Below are positions 23,114 through 33,847 of a DNA stretch of 64,000 nucleotides, piece by piece. The translations under genes were made by a program, and so were the position numbers. The DNA comes from Malus domestica. Taxonomy: Eukaryota; Streptophyta; Magnoliopsida; Rosales; Rosaceae. The notes under the pieces are model-generated. The model made no database searches. It saw nothing but the letters and a program-made list of their open reading frames with translations, and had not been told where the DNA came from. How positions within the stretch are numbered: position 1 is the first letter of the stretch; every line of letters starts with the position of its first letter. The stretch is from assembly GCF_042453785.1 (NCBI RefSeq), contig NC_091670.1, positions 38,575,501 to 38,639,500 of the forward strand. Reading direction: 5' to 3'.

Positions 23114-23186
23114 CCCATGTTCTTCCATTAGTACACACACTTAATTCCTCTCACAAATACACACTCCCACTCTTCCCCATCAGGCA

Positions 23187-23188
<2 letters not shown>

Positions 23189-23228
<40 letters not shown>
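23189..23228 (+). repeat. TC/CT microsatellite in the 5' UTR
   Basis: About 19 uninterrupted CT units directly upstream of the RLP51-like start codon. Such tracts are frequent in plant 5' UTRs and are polymorphic. Confidence 0.8.
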
Positions 23229-23231
<3 letters not shown>

Positions 23232-23242
23232 GTCTCTCTAAA

Positions 23243-24550
23243 ATGGAACCCCCACCGTTGCTTCTCACTCTACTTCTCCACCTCCTCCTCTCCACCACCG
23301 CCGTCTCAGCCACAGCACCACTCCCCCCAACCCCATCTCCCACCTCCTCCCCCACCCCACCAAACTCCACCACCTCACCATCCTCACCATCTTCAAGCAC
23401 ACTCGACCCAAAGCAACTCAGAGCCCTCCAATCCCTCAACATTCCCACCTCCAAAGACCCCTGCACAAACCCCTCCATCCTCCCCCCAAACACCACCCGC
23501 TGCGACTCCTCCAAGCCCTTCCGCCACCTCCTTTCCCTCCGCCTCGTCAACTGCTCCGACGACGTCGCCCTCTCCTTCACCGCCCTCAAATCCCTCTCCA
23601 CCCTCCAGTCCCTCCAGTTCCTCAACTGCCCCATTGCTCCAATCCGCTTCCCCGCCGACCTCGTCGCTTCCCTCCACTCCTTCACATGCATCAACTCCCT
23701 CCGCCGCCTCACCGGCGTCTGGCTCGCCCGCCTCCAAAACCTCACCGATCTCACCGTCTCCAACGTCCAAGTCAATGCCTCTGGACCCTTCGTCATCCTC
23801 GGAAACTTGAAGAAGCTCAGGTCAGTCACCATCTCCCAAGCCAATTTAACCGGCAGCATTCCGAAGCACATGAATTTAAACCTTACCCACATCGATTTTT
23901 CCGGCAATAAGCTTCGGGGGAAGATACCCAGTTTCCTCACACTCCTCGAAAACCTCGAAACCTTAAACCTTTCCTCCAATTCCATCAATGGCGAAATACC
24001 CAATTCGTTCGGGGACCTGATTTCGCTAAAGAACGTGTCTTTGTCCTCAAATTCTTTATCCGGCGCCATCCCGGAGTCGATTTCAGCAATCCCGGACTTA
24101 GTTCATCTCGATCTGAGCTCGAATCAGCTCAACGGAACAATCCCAAAATTCCTCTCCGACATGAAGGGCTTGAAGCACTTAAATCTCGCAAACAACGAGT
24201 TTCACGGGGTCGTGCCGTTCAATGCGTCGTTCATTAGCAGACTGCAAGTGTTCAAGATTAGCGGGAACAGCAACCTCTGCTACAACAACTCTGTTCTGTC
24301 GTCGAAACTAAAGCTGGGGATTTCTCCCTGCGACAAACATGGACTGCCCATGTCGCCGCCGCAGGCGAAAGGCGATGATTCGTCAGCGGATGGCAGCACT
24401 AATTCGGACTATGACGACAGTGATGAGGATGATCAAAAGCAGGATCGACAACATGGGCCAAATAAGGTTGTTCTTGGTGTGGCCATTGCGCTTTCTTCTC
24501 TTGTCTTCCTCGTTATTTTCTTGGTTCTTCTCTCGAAATGCTGTCGTTGA
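23243..24550 (+). CDS. RLP51: LRR receptor-like protein, RLP51/SNC2 type (435 aa)
   Basis: A cell-surface LRR protein without a kinase domain. Its Arabidopsis counterpart (At4g18760, SNC2) acts in basal immunity at the plasma membrane. Single exon. Order: signal peptide (about 1-23), a Pro/Ser/Thr-rich stretch (25-52), an N-terminal cap with [15 protein letters not shown] and cysteines, LRRs from about 160 to 330 with LTGSIP, LRGKIP, INGEIP, LSGAIP and LNGTIP repeats, a capping region ending in NLCYNNS and [10 protein letters not shown], an acidic Asp-rich linker (about 370-400), one transmembrane helix ([20 protein letters not shown]) and a tiny cytosolic tail. The [11 protein letters not shown] entry to the helix is strongly conserved in this subfamily. 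The start is the first ATG, 136 bp after the TATA box. GC-rich 5' half with C-rich codon ends. Intact. Confidence 0.9.
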   Translation: MEPPPLLLTLLLHLLLSTTAVSATAPLPPTPSPTSSPTPPNSTTSPSSPSSSTLDPKQLRALQSLNIPTSKDPCTNPSILPPNTTRCDSSKPFRHLLSLRLVNCSDDVALSFTALKSLSTLQSLQFLNCPIAPIRFPADLVASLHSFTCINSLRRLTGVWLARLQNLTDLTVSNVQVNASGPFVILGNLKKLRSVTISQANLTGSIPKHMNLNLTHIDFSGNKLRGKIPSFLTLLENLETLNLSSNSINGEIPNSFGDLISLKNVSLSSNSLSGAIPESISAIPDLVHLDLSSNQLNGTIPKFLSDMKGLKHLNLANNEFHGVVPFNASFISRLQVFKISGNSNLCYNNSVLSSKLKLGISPCDKHGLPMSPPQAKGDDSSADGSTNSDYDDSDEDDQKQDRQHGPNKVVLGVAIALSSLVFLVIFLVLLSKCCR

Positions 24551-24738
24551 AAGTTGATCAAGCTTGAAACTGCATTGTTTTGTTGATTTAATTTTTGGGA
24601 AATATTTTCCGCATACATGGTTTCTCTTTCTGCGAGACTCCTTTGTTTCTCTCCGGATTTCATTTGATTTAGTCAATCCAACGATCGGCTAATATATTTT
24701 GTATGTAATTTTCCTTCCTTCAGCCACAAGCATTTACT

Positions 24739-24913
24739 ACTTTTTTTTTTTTTTTTTTTTTTAGCACATCGATATTTTACACTAAGTTACACAAAGAACA
24801 GCCTAATTTGGTATCGAATTCGTCATCCACGAGATTCGAACTTAAAACTTCTCACTTCCAAGTGAAGAGAAAAACCACCAAACCGTAGTACTGAATGACA
24901 AACCAATACCACA
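24739..24913 (-). mobile_element. tRNA-derived SINE
   Basis: On the minus strand the element has a tRNA-like head with an A-box-like segment (ACGGTTTGGTGG) and a B box (AGTTCGAATC) and ends in a poly-A tail, seen as the T-run at 24741-24762. It is flanked by a perfect 13-bp duplication ACAAGCATTTACT (24726-24738 and 24914-24926). This fits an RNA polymerase III SINE mobilised by LINE machinery. Confidence 0.8.
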
Positions 24914-24945
24914 ACAAGCATTTACTTATTCTCACTTTTTATTAA

Positions 24946-25101
24946 GAGTAATGCTAGGAGATTAAATTTGTAGATAAAATTTTGAAAACGAAAGGATATA
25001 GAAGTTGATGATTGATTTATTACATAAACGTTGATAAATGTGCTTATTCTTATTAATAATACATCATTTAGTTTGCAAATTTAATCTATGTAGCAATACT
25101 C
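24946..25101. mobile_element. MULE-type MITE, 156 bp
   Basis: Inverted ends GAGTAATGCTAGGAGATTAA and, on the right, a complement reading GAGTATTGCTACATAGATTAA. The 9-bp flanks TTTTATTAA and TTTCATTAA match at 8 of 9. Confidence 0.65.
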
Positions 25102-25769
25102 TTTCATTAATTCTGCTTTCTCCAAGTTTCCTTTCTTCTTTTGGTTGTATATATTCGTAGCACATTCATTAATGTTAAATTTGGATTTGATTTGATAAAA
25201 TGTACTTTTATTTTGGTAAAATTGGGTCCTTATATGCCTCTTTTGGAATTCAAATAATGGTGGTACTGTAATGTGGGTTCGGTCAGTTGGACAGAACAAT
25301 AACCACAATAAGTAGTTTAGTGAAAAATTATGAACAACTTCTTGAAGAAAAAAAGGAAAGTCTTGGATTCAATACTTTGTAAGTTGTAAATCTGCTTAAT
25401 TGTGGCCATGGGTATGGTGCAATTTCCAAATAGCCTCCTACGAGCCTGAAAGGGTTGGATGACCGTAGTTCGTCACCAGTTATCCTCCTTAAAAAATAAA
25501 ATAAGAATAAAAATAAAAAAGCTGGCCAGAATAGTATATCCGCTTTCCATAATAGTATACCCGCTCCCCCAAAAATCAAACACAAATTCCAAATTAGAAT
25601 GATTTAGGGTTGGTTTGAGAATGTGGTGCTTTTAAAAAAAACATGCTTTAAAAAAGGTTTTTTTTTTTTAAAGAATAGTAATCATTGCATATTTAAAGAA
25701 ATTTTTAAATAACAAATATACCCCACATAGTTTACAAAATTACAATCATTGCCCTTGCATTATTTTTTT

Positions 25770-25922
25770 AGAAAACTAATGAAAATAACTTGAAAACTTT
25801 GAGTTTTAATGATAAGGACAAAATAAAGAGTAAAGTGAATAGTACCATGATTGACTTTTTAGTAGAAAAATGTGGTTTTTCGTTAAAGTGAACAGTACCA
25901 GGTGCTTTTCGTTAAAGTTCCC
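25770..25922 (-). mobile_element. GGGAACTTTAACG-family short element
   Basis: Minus-strand copy of the 153-bp family, beginning (on +) AGAAAACTAATGAAAAT and ending GTTAAAGTTCCC. Flanks are TATTTTTTT-like on both sides. Very similar to 26004-26156, which lies 82 bp away in opposite orientation. Confidence 0.75.
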
Positions 25923-26003
25923 TATTTTTTTTGACAATTATTATATCATATTAAATATCATATCCTTTTTAGTTATTTAATATATTCACATCCATTTATA
26001 TAA

Positions 26004-26156
26004 GGGAACTTTAACGAAAAGCACCCGGTACTGTTCATTTTAACGAAAAATCACATTTTTACACTAAAAAGTCAATCATGATACTATTTACTTTACCTTT
26101 TATTTTGTCCTTATCATTAAAACTCAAAGTTTCCAAGCCTTTTTCATTAGTTTTCT
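26004..26156 (+). mobile_element. GGGAACTTTAACG-family short element with clear 9-bp duplication
   Basis: A 153-bp copy from GGGAACTTTAACG to TTAGTTTTCT, flanked by a perfect TTTATATAA (25995-26003 and 26157-26165). The ends are not inverted repeats of each other. The clear duplication defines the limits for the whole family. Confidence 0.8.
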
Positions 26157-26693
26157 TTTATATAATGATATGCATGAAGCGCAGCAACACCAAACTAATA
26201 TCATGATATTAAAGCGGTGGATTTCCATTTTAGAACACTCGGAAGAAATGACTTCAAAAACAAACCCTAATTACCACTAATTTCAGAACTAAAATACTGT
26301 CACGCCCCGAACTCGAAATTGGAAAAATAGCCCCGTTGCGTGACAAATCCCCGCTAATTTCAAATGATAAATTAACCAAAATTTAAACAATCTTGTAATA
26401 AAAACACGAACCTTTCCTTTTCCGAAAGGGAAATTTACTAATTTCCAAAGAGCTTACCAACTTTTTCCTTTGCTCTATGATCTATCTGTGAATTTACAAG
26501 ACGATGTTACAAATTACAACACAGAACAACCCTGCATCTCGACGGCCGATATCCACGCTTGATTCACCCTTCCAATCTCAGTCACGTCAAAACGGGGGAA
26601 CAAGCATAACATGCCTTCAAATTAAACCAAATCATGCATAGGACAATCAACCGAGTGAAGGGGAGATGATTTACACTTCACTCCAACTTCAGA

Positions 26694-29333
26694 TTACCAG
26701 AAACCCCTGCAAGAACAATTCCCGTCCTTCATATGGTGAAAGCGGTTCGAGTCTCTTAAAACAATCTCCCTCCTAGATGTCCTGGAGATGAACTTGGCCA
26801 TCTCATGACAGTCACCGCATACTCGTAGATTCTTCGTCACCCGTATGGTTTTCCCTGGTTGCAAGTTCAGTATCCCAAATGCTATGGCTAACTTCTCACT
26901 GTGCCCACAGAGGGCCACTTCTTTCTCCGCCTCATCTGCATTAATCAAAGCATACTGCATTTTCGGAGACTGGCCTTCTTCCTTCATCTTCAATCGTAAT
27001 CTCTTCAATAGGGACTCTATCTTCGCAGCTTGTGGGTGTGAACTGTCTCCAGCGACAAAGATTTTAACTTTGCCTTTGATCTCTATCCAACTACAGCCTG
27101 GATTCTTTTTCAAGCCTCGCCGAGTGATCCTCTCCCTCAACATTTTCACTTCTTCCCACTTTTCTGCCTCTGCATATATGTTCGCCAGAAGCACATAATA
27201 CCCTGTGTTTTCGGGCTCTAGTTCAAAAACATGTTCAGCGACTTTCTCCGCTAGTTTCACATCATGGTGGATCCTACAACCACAGAGCAAGGAACCCCAG
27301 ATTGTTGCATCTGGCTCAATCGGCATTGTCTTGATAAATTTATACGCCTTGGTTAGATTCCCCGTGCGGGAAAGGAGATCCACCATACAAGCATAGTGCT
27401 CTAACTTGGGAACAATGCCGTAATCATTTCTCATAGTATCGAAGAATCTCCATGCTTCATCGCGTAATCCCGAATGACTGCAAGCATAGAGTATCGAAAT
27501 GAAGGAAACGCTGTCGGGTTCTATTCCTGCTTTTCTCATCTCATTAAAGGCAGCAATAGCTTCCCTTCCAAATCCATGCATGCCATATCCAGCAACGATC
27601 ACAGTCCAAGAGATCAGATCTTTTACGGGAATAATGTCAAAAAGTAATCGTGCAAGAACTAGCACCCCGCACTTGACATACATGTCAACAAGTGCATTGG
27701 CAACATGCCGTTCAGAAAAGTATCCATTTCTCAATATATGACCATGGATCTCTTGACCTCTATTTAGAGCTGCTAGGCTGGCACAAGCCGGAAGGACACT
27801 GGCAATTGTCATGCTGTCAGGTTTTGATTTCTGCATCATCTCAGAAAAGAGTTTAAGAGCTTCATTTGGAAGACAATTTTTTGAGTAACCTCCTATCATG
27901 GTATTCCACGAGACAATGTCCTTCGCAGGCATACGAGAAAAAACTGAGTGAGCATCTTCCATGCTTCCGCATTTTGCATACATATCCATGAGAGTATTAC
28001 AGACATATAAACTCGAGTCCATGCCATGTTCCTTAATGTAGTTGTGTATATCCCTGCCTTTCTTCAATGAGCCACTACTAGCACATGCATGAAGTATGCT
28101 CGTGATTGTATAAGCATCTGGATTAACACCATCCCTTTCCATTTCAGAGAACAATCCGATTGCCTCATCTGAAAGCCCTTCTCGAATGTGCCCTGCTATC
28201 ATTGAAGTCCATGACACAACACTTCTCTCACCCATCTTCTTAAAAACCTGGATTGCACTACTCAGATCCCCGCATTTCGAATACATATCCAGAACATTAT
28301 TACAGAACATGACATCCTCGTCAAAAGAAGCTTTTATTGCATACGCATGAAGCGCCCTGCCCAGCGAAAGATTCCCACCGGCTACACAAGCCATTAGAAC
28401 ATTGATAATGGTAGCCAAATCCACATCTATCCCTAAAGAAACCATCTGTCTGAAAATCTCAACCCCCTTCTCTGCAAGACCGTTAGACACATACGCACTT
28501 ATCATCGAATTCCATGATATAACATCTCGATCGCACAATTCATCGAACACCTTACGTGCATTCTCAATTCTTCGATTCTTAAAATAGAAAGCCATTAGCG
28601 AATTTCCAACCGTGTTATCAGAACCGAAACCCAATTTATACAGATATCCATGAATCCATTCGCCTTCCCGCACACATCCAAGTGCCGAAAAACACTTCAA
28701 AACACATGAAAACGTATACGAGTTTGCTTGGATGCCAAGCTCCTGCATCTTCCCAAACAAGTACACACCTTCCCTGAAATTACGAACCTTCGCATACTCA
28801 TTAATCATAAGATTCCAAACAAACACCTTCCCATTCGATAACTTATCGAAAACCCGCCTCGCTTCTCTTAAATCCCCACATTTTACATACATAAACACAA
28901 GTTTTGCACCCAGTTGCCCATCAGCTTCCACACCATTGTCACAGATAACTGAGTGAACCCTTTTCCCGTCTTGCAGGGACATCATTCCAGCACATAGCTC
29001 CACGACGGAGCAGTAAGCCTCCAAGTCAAGCTCGGATTTTTGAGCCCCGGACACCATTTCCATGGCGGATTTCAGATTACCCATTTCGCAGTACTTGTTA
29101 ATCTTGGCGTTCTTGTCCGCAACTCCGGTGATGGCGGGTGCGGCGAGAGAGTCGGAGACGCGAAATCGGGCACGAGAAAGGCCCGAATTTGGAGATAACA
29201 TAAGGGTTTTTGAAGAGGGTTTGAGGAAGATGTAACCATTTGAGGGTCTGAAAGATTTTGATTTGTTTTCGTGGCGAGGAAGAGGAGGCATCGACAACAA
29301 GTTTGGCGGTGCGGTTGTGGCCACCATCAACAT
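26694..29333 (-). CDS. DOT4: PLS-DYW pentatricopeptide repeat protein, DOT4 type (879 aa)
   Basis: An organellar RNA-editing factor that binds a site-specific RNA through PPR repeats and carries a C-terminal cytidine deaminase-like DYW domain. Arabidopsis DOT4 (At4g18750) acts in chloroplasts on rpoC1. Single exon. The first ATG is at 29333; the frame is open 57 bp further 5' but without ATG. The N-terminus is Ser/Pro/Arg-rich, like a transit peptide. From about residue 100 to 700 there are repeating PLS units (WNxMIxxY, MYxKCGxxxxAxxxF). E/E+ motifs follow with GCSWIEIKGKV. The DYW domain has HSEKLAIAFG (catalytic HxE), CGDCH (CxxC zinc ligands) and the HxKDGNCSC end. The last three residues are GFW instead of DYW. 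Length is close to Arabidopsis DOT4. Intact. Confidence 0.9.
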   Translation of the reverse strand: MLMVATTAPPNLLSMPPLPRHENKSKSFRPSNGYIFLKPSSKTLMLSPNSGLSRARFRVSDSLAAPAITGVADKNAKINKYCEMGNLKSAMEMVSGAQKSELDLEAYCSVVELCAGMMSLQDGKRVHSVICDNGVEADGQLGAKLVFMYVKCGDLREARRVFDKLSNGKVFVWNLMINEYAKVRNFREGVYLFGKMQELGIQANSYTFSCVLKCFSALGCVREGEWIHGYLYKLGFGSDNTVGNSLMAFYFKNRRIENARKVFDELCDRDVISWNSMISAYVSNGLAEKGVEIFRQMVSLGIDVDLATIINVLMACVAGGNLSLGRALHAYAIKASFDEDVMFCNNVLDMYSKCGDLSSAIQVFKKMGERSVVSWTSMIAGHIREGLSDEAIGLFSEMERDGVNPDAYTITSILHACASSGSLKKGRDIHNYIKEHGMDSSLYVCNTLMDMYAKCGSMEDAHSVFSRMPAKDIVSWNTMIGGYSKNCLPNEALKLFSEMMQKSKPDSMTIASVLPACASLAALNRGQEIHGHILRNGYFSERHVANALVDMYVKCGVLVLARLLFDIIPVKDLISWTVIVAGYGMHGFGREAIAAFNEMRKAGIEPDSVSFISILYACSHSGLRDEAWRFFDTMRNDYGIVPKLEHYACMVDLLSRTGNLTKAYKFIKTMPIEPDATIWGSLLCGCRIHHDVKLAEKVAEHVFELEPENTGYYVLLANIYAEAEKWEEVKMLRERITRRGLKKNPGCSWIEIKGKVKIFVAGDSSHPQAAKIESLLKRLRLKMKEEGQSPKMQYALINADEAEKEVALCGHSEKLAIAFGILNLQPGKTIRVTKNLRVCGDCHEMAKFISRTSRREIVLRDSNRFHHMKDGNCSCRGFW

Positions 29334-29773
29334 AGCTCTCTGTTTCTCCGTGAAGTGTGGACACCGACCAAAGCCGCGCGAAAATTTCAACTATTCGGAA
29401 CCCGGAAGATAAATTTTTAAATAAATAAAATAAATAGTGGCGCGTGGTTTACAAACGCCTCAAGAAGTTGTGGACAATTTAAATAAATAAAATAAAATAA
29501 ATGGTGGCTCGGTCTGAGTATTTTATTGTCTGGGATTGTCAGTCTTGTCGGAGAGGGATTCAAACTTTAGTGCGATAATTTAAATTACTCTCATTTACAA
29601 AGAGAGATTCAAACTTGAGTGCAAAAGGACAGACACGCCAACTCCGTTGACTAACTTGAAACAAATAGAAGTTTGGATATTTGATATCAGGAAAATGAAC
29701 TTGTTGTTTGGTGGCAATAGACTGAGGATCATTTTTTGATGCAGCTTGTTAACTTTGGCTTGAGATTACAGAT
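29334..29773. other. Divergent intergenic spacer
   Basis: Lies between DOT4 (minus) and the Rho-N remnant (plus) and so would have served both promoters. It includes two near-identical AATAAATAAAATAAA runs and a pair of GAGAGGGATTCAAACTT / GAGAGATTCAAACTT segments 45 bp apart. No gene recognised. Confidence 0.4.
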
Positions 29774-30545
29774 ATGCCTTCACCACCTTTTGAGCCGCGA
29801 AAGGAGCTTCACTTGGCTGTCACCTGCAGCATTGCGTCTCAAGGGAATGGAAGGCACCAACCTCCTCGGAGACGATCAGAAAGGAGGAGCAACAAGGATG
29901 GAAGTAAGAAACGGGGATCCAGAAAATCGAATGCATCGAGCCAGGAAGAGATCATTACTCTGTTCCGACGGATACAAACTTCGATCTCAAAAGAAGACGC
30001 TGTGGAGGATGAGAAGATTAGCTCCGTTGACTTCGAAGATAGGCCGCAATCTGATTCGATTCTTCGGGCTCTTCACGGTTCAAGGAATCCAAAAGTTAAT
30101 GTTGATGAGATGAACATCTTGTTTGATTCCTTCGTACGCAACTTTTGCAACTAGACATGCTCATTTTTCGTGGTTAGGTCGGTTGATGGCAGTGTGCCAA
30201 CCTCCTTGCATCCATGTTCGGAGTTCCGTCCCCATAGATTAGAGCAGTATAGAATATCAATGAAGATAATTACGATGATTAGATTTCTCATCTTTCACAT
30301 ACTATTTCTTGATCAAATTATAATTACTGCAGGCAAAATTTTGTGAAACGATCCCCAATTCCACCTCAATCAATCCCAAGGTCGAAGTTTCTTGAGCTGG
30401 ATAACGGAGCAACACCTTCAGCGACCAGAAGGTCCGGAACCGGGGAATTAGATTTGGTAAGAGAGGAAGAAATGAACCTCCCGAGCTGAAAGAAATCGCG
30501 AAGTCGAGAGGAATTAAAGGTTACTCAAAATTTCGCATTTACTTC
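29774..30545 (+). pseudogene. Rho-N domain (Rho termination factor-like) protein, frameshifted remnant
   Basis: Resembles the plant Rho-N domain protein encoded next to DOT4 in Arabidopsis (At4g18740). The first part (29774-30154, 126 codons) reads a basic RRRSERRSNKDGSKKRGSRK stretch, then ASSQEEIITLFRRIQTSISK and SVDFEDRPQSDSILRALHG. A second block at about 30333-30545 reads KRSPIPPQSIPRSKFLELD, TRRSGTGELDLV and then, only if one missing base is assumed near 30485, ELKEIAKSRGIKGYSKF, the SAP/Rho-N helix. Without that base the frame stops at once. Either the gene is a pseudogene, or the short first frame is still expressed as a truncated protein. Confidence 0.6.
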
Positions 30546-30879
30546 TTCAAGTTCATGCAGTCGTAGATAGCCAAATGAACAAGCATTGCAGTGATAAATC
30601 CGGCAATAGCAAACCATCAGGGTTTGTTTTCTAACCCGAAAACAGCAATCACAAGTTCAGCCAAGGCGGTTGTAAAGTAAGCAATGAAACAAGAAATAAA
30701 ACATGCTTCCCATATAAGCAAAAAGAGTTGTGAAACAAGCGAGCGTCAGATAGCTCTTAAGATCAAAAATACTCGCACATCGTCTAAAAGAAAATACTAG
30801 CTCTTACTTGGAAATCGGTAAACGGTAGCAACAAATTGCAAAACCTAAAACAAAATATGAGAGATTGTGGTTGATCTGT

Positions 30880-32501
<1,622 letters not shown>

Positions 32502-32583
32502 TGTGGGATGAGTGTTGTTGCAGAGAAGGCGGAGAAGCAGCGGAGGTTGAGAAGATGGAGTACAAATAGGAGAAGCGAGGGAG

Positions 32584-32610
32584 CTAGGGTTTATATTTCT
32601 CATTTGGGCC
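32584..32610 (-). promoter_or_regulatory. Telo box and site II element of the RPL11 promoter
   Basis: On the minus strand GGCCCAAAT (site II, TGGGCC at 32605-32610 on +) is followed by AAACCCTAG (telo box, 32584-32592), about 83-110 bp before the start codon. This pair is the standard promoter signature of plant ribosomal protein genes and drives expression in dividing cells. A further TGGCCCAG lies at about 32702-32709. Confidence 0.65.
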
Positions 32611-33847
32611 GGGTCGGAACCCTCATTGGACTTCAATCCGAGAGTTTTTCGGGCCGGAAGTGAATATCTAACCCAACACTTTTGCTGGGCTCGTGGGTTT
32701 CTGGCCCAGCAACATTTATATAACAATATTCAAACATAAAACTTCTCACTTACAAACGAATAACAACACACTTGACCAACGTTTATATTTATTGAAGAGG
32801 AATTTGGAGAAATAGTTACTGAATTTTAACACAATTAGAGCTTTGGTCCATAAACTAAAAGTGTGTGATCATTGGTCCATGAACTTTTTAAAATGTGGAG
32901 CAATGATCGTTTTCGTAAATTCCGTTATTCCATCCAAATTAAAGGGCAAATAAGGAAAGAATGACAGAGGGGAGGAGTGGTGGGATTTTGTAGAGAGAGT
33001 AAAGTAAAGATGTTTAAGTGAAAATCTTGAGGGCTTAGTGGAAATCTTTGGATTCAAGCTCATTATGATCCACTGCAGTCCGGACAAAATATTTAACGGA
33101 GTTAACGAAAATGATCTATCTATTTCTTTGATCTCAATGCTCACATACACTAGTCTGGCTGTTTCTTCCCACGTCACATCCTTGGAGGCTTCCTTCCCCT
33201 CTCTCCCTCTCACTTGTTCGTGTTTGCAGGTTTATTTACTTAAAGCTGTCGTACGGACTGGAGTTCGTGAATTTTGTGCTAGTGATCTCTTGGCGTGGAG
33301 GCAAAGATACTGGAAAACAGAAAGAAAATGGTCGCCTTCTCTTCCGGTATGCTTGGATATACACAAAAGTCATGCTGCATCATGCATCATAAGTCTCTGT
33401 AACCTAACATTTGAACTGATGAAAGTGCAGAATTCATGGAAATGTCTATTCAATTTCTCACTTAAAAATGGAGCCTACAACAAAGAAAGAATTACAACCT
33501 TTTCCCTTTCTAATTTCATGTCCTAGCTTCTCGTTTTTTTTTTTTTTTTTTTTGAGCTACAAAGGCAAAGATCTATGCCAGAACCACAAAAAGAACCTGA
33601 GAATATCACCGGTCACACTGAAAGAAAGCAGCAAAACAACTGCACTCTGCTCCTTAGTCTGAAACCTCTAGTCTTCCGGGCATACGCAGAATTTGACAGA
33701 GTGCTTTGCGAGTGAATGGAAGACCGGAAAAATCCAATTTAAAGCAACATGTCGCAATACTCCACGCGATGCACGCTGCACATGCAGCCTTGAAACATAA
33801 TGCAACAGAAGAACCTTGAGATTTTATTCACATCCGTTTGCTGGAGC
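32611..33847. other. Intergenic region with a repeat and a possible orphan exon
   Basis: About 32770-33130 looks like a small dispersed repeat (GGTCCATAAACT and GGTCCATGAACTTTT near the left, AACGGAGTTAACGAAAATGAT at the right). At 33231-33345 a stretch bounded by TTTGCAG and CCGGTATGC reads VYLLKAVVRTGVREFC and LLAWRQRYWKTERKW in one open frame and resembles a spliced exon of an unrecognised gene. A T-run sits at 33536-33555. The remainder is probably the 3' UTR of the minus-strand RING-CH gene. Confidence 0.4.

Larger units (their letters stand above)
21376..23242. other. Intergenic region between CESA8 and RLP51-like gene
   Basis: It contains the CESA8 3' UTR, a TATCGATATT-rich repeat (about 21843-22605), a 62-bp tandem duplication (22945-23069) and the promoter of the next gene. 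No MYB-domain coding sequence was found here, although MYB98 occupies this place in Arabidopsis. Confidence 0.5.
24551..26693. other. Intergenic region rich in short mobile elements
   Basis: 3' flank of RLP51, then a SINE (24739-24913), a MITE (24946-25101) and two oppositely oriented copies of a 153-bp family (25770-25922 and 26004-26156). A TGTCACGCCCCG-starting stretch at about 26298 resembles the edge of an LTR-like repeat, but no partner end was found. No gene recognised. Confidence 0.5.

Noticed and set aside
23128-24069. 313-codon open frame on the minus strand
   Set aside because: Antisense to RLP51. It exists because the sense strand is C-rich and runs through the CT microsatellite (Arg/Glu repeats); no family resemblance.
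26298-26693. Solo LTR beginning TGTCACGCCCCG
   Set aside because: The left edge looks LTR-like, but no right end or target duplication could be located, so it was not listed as an element.
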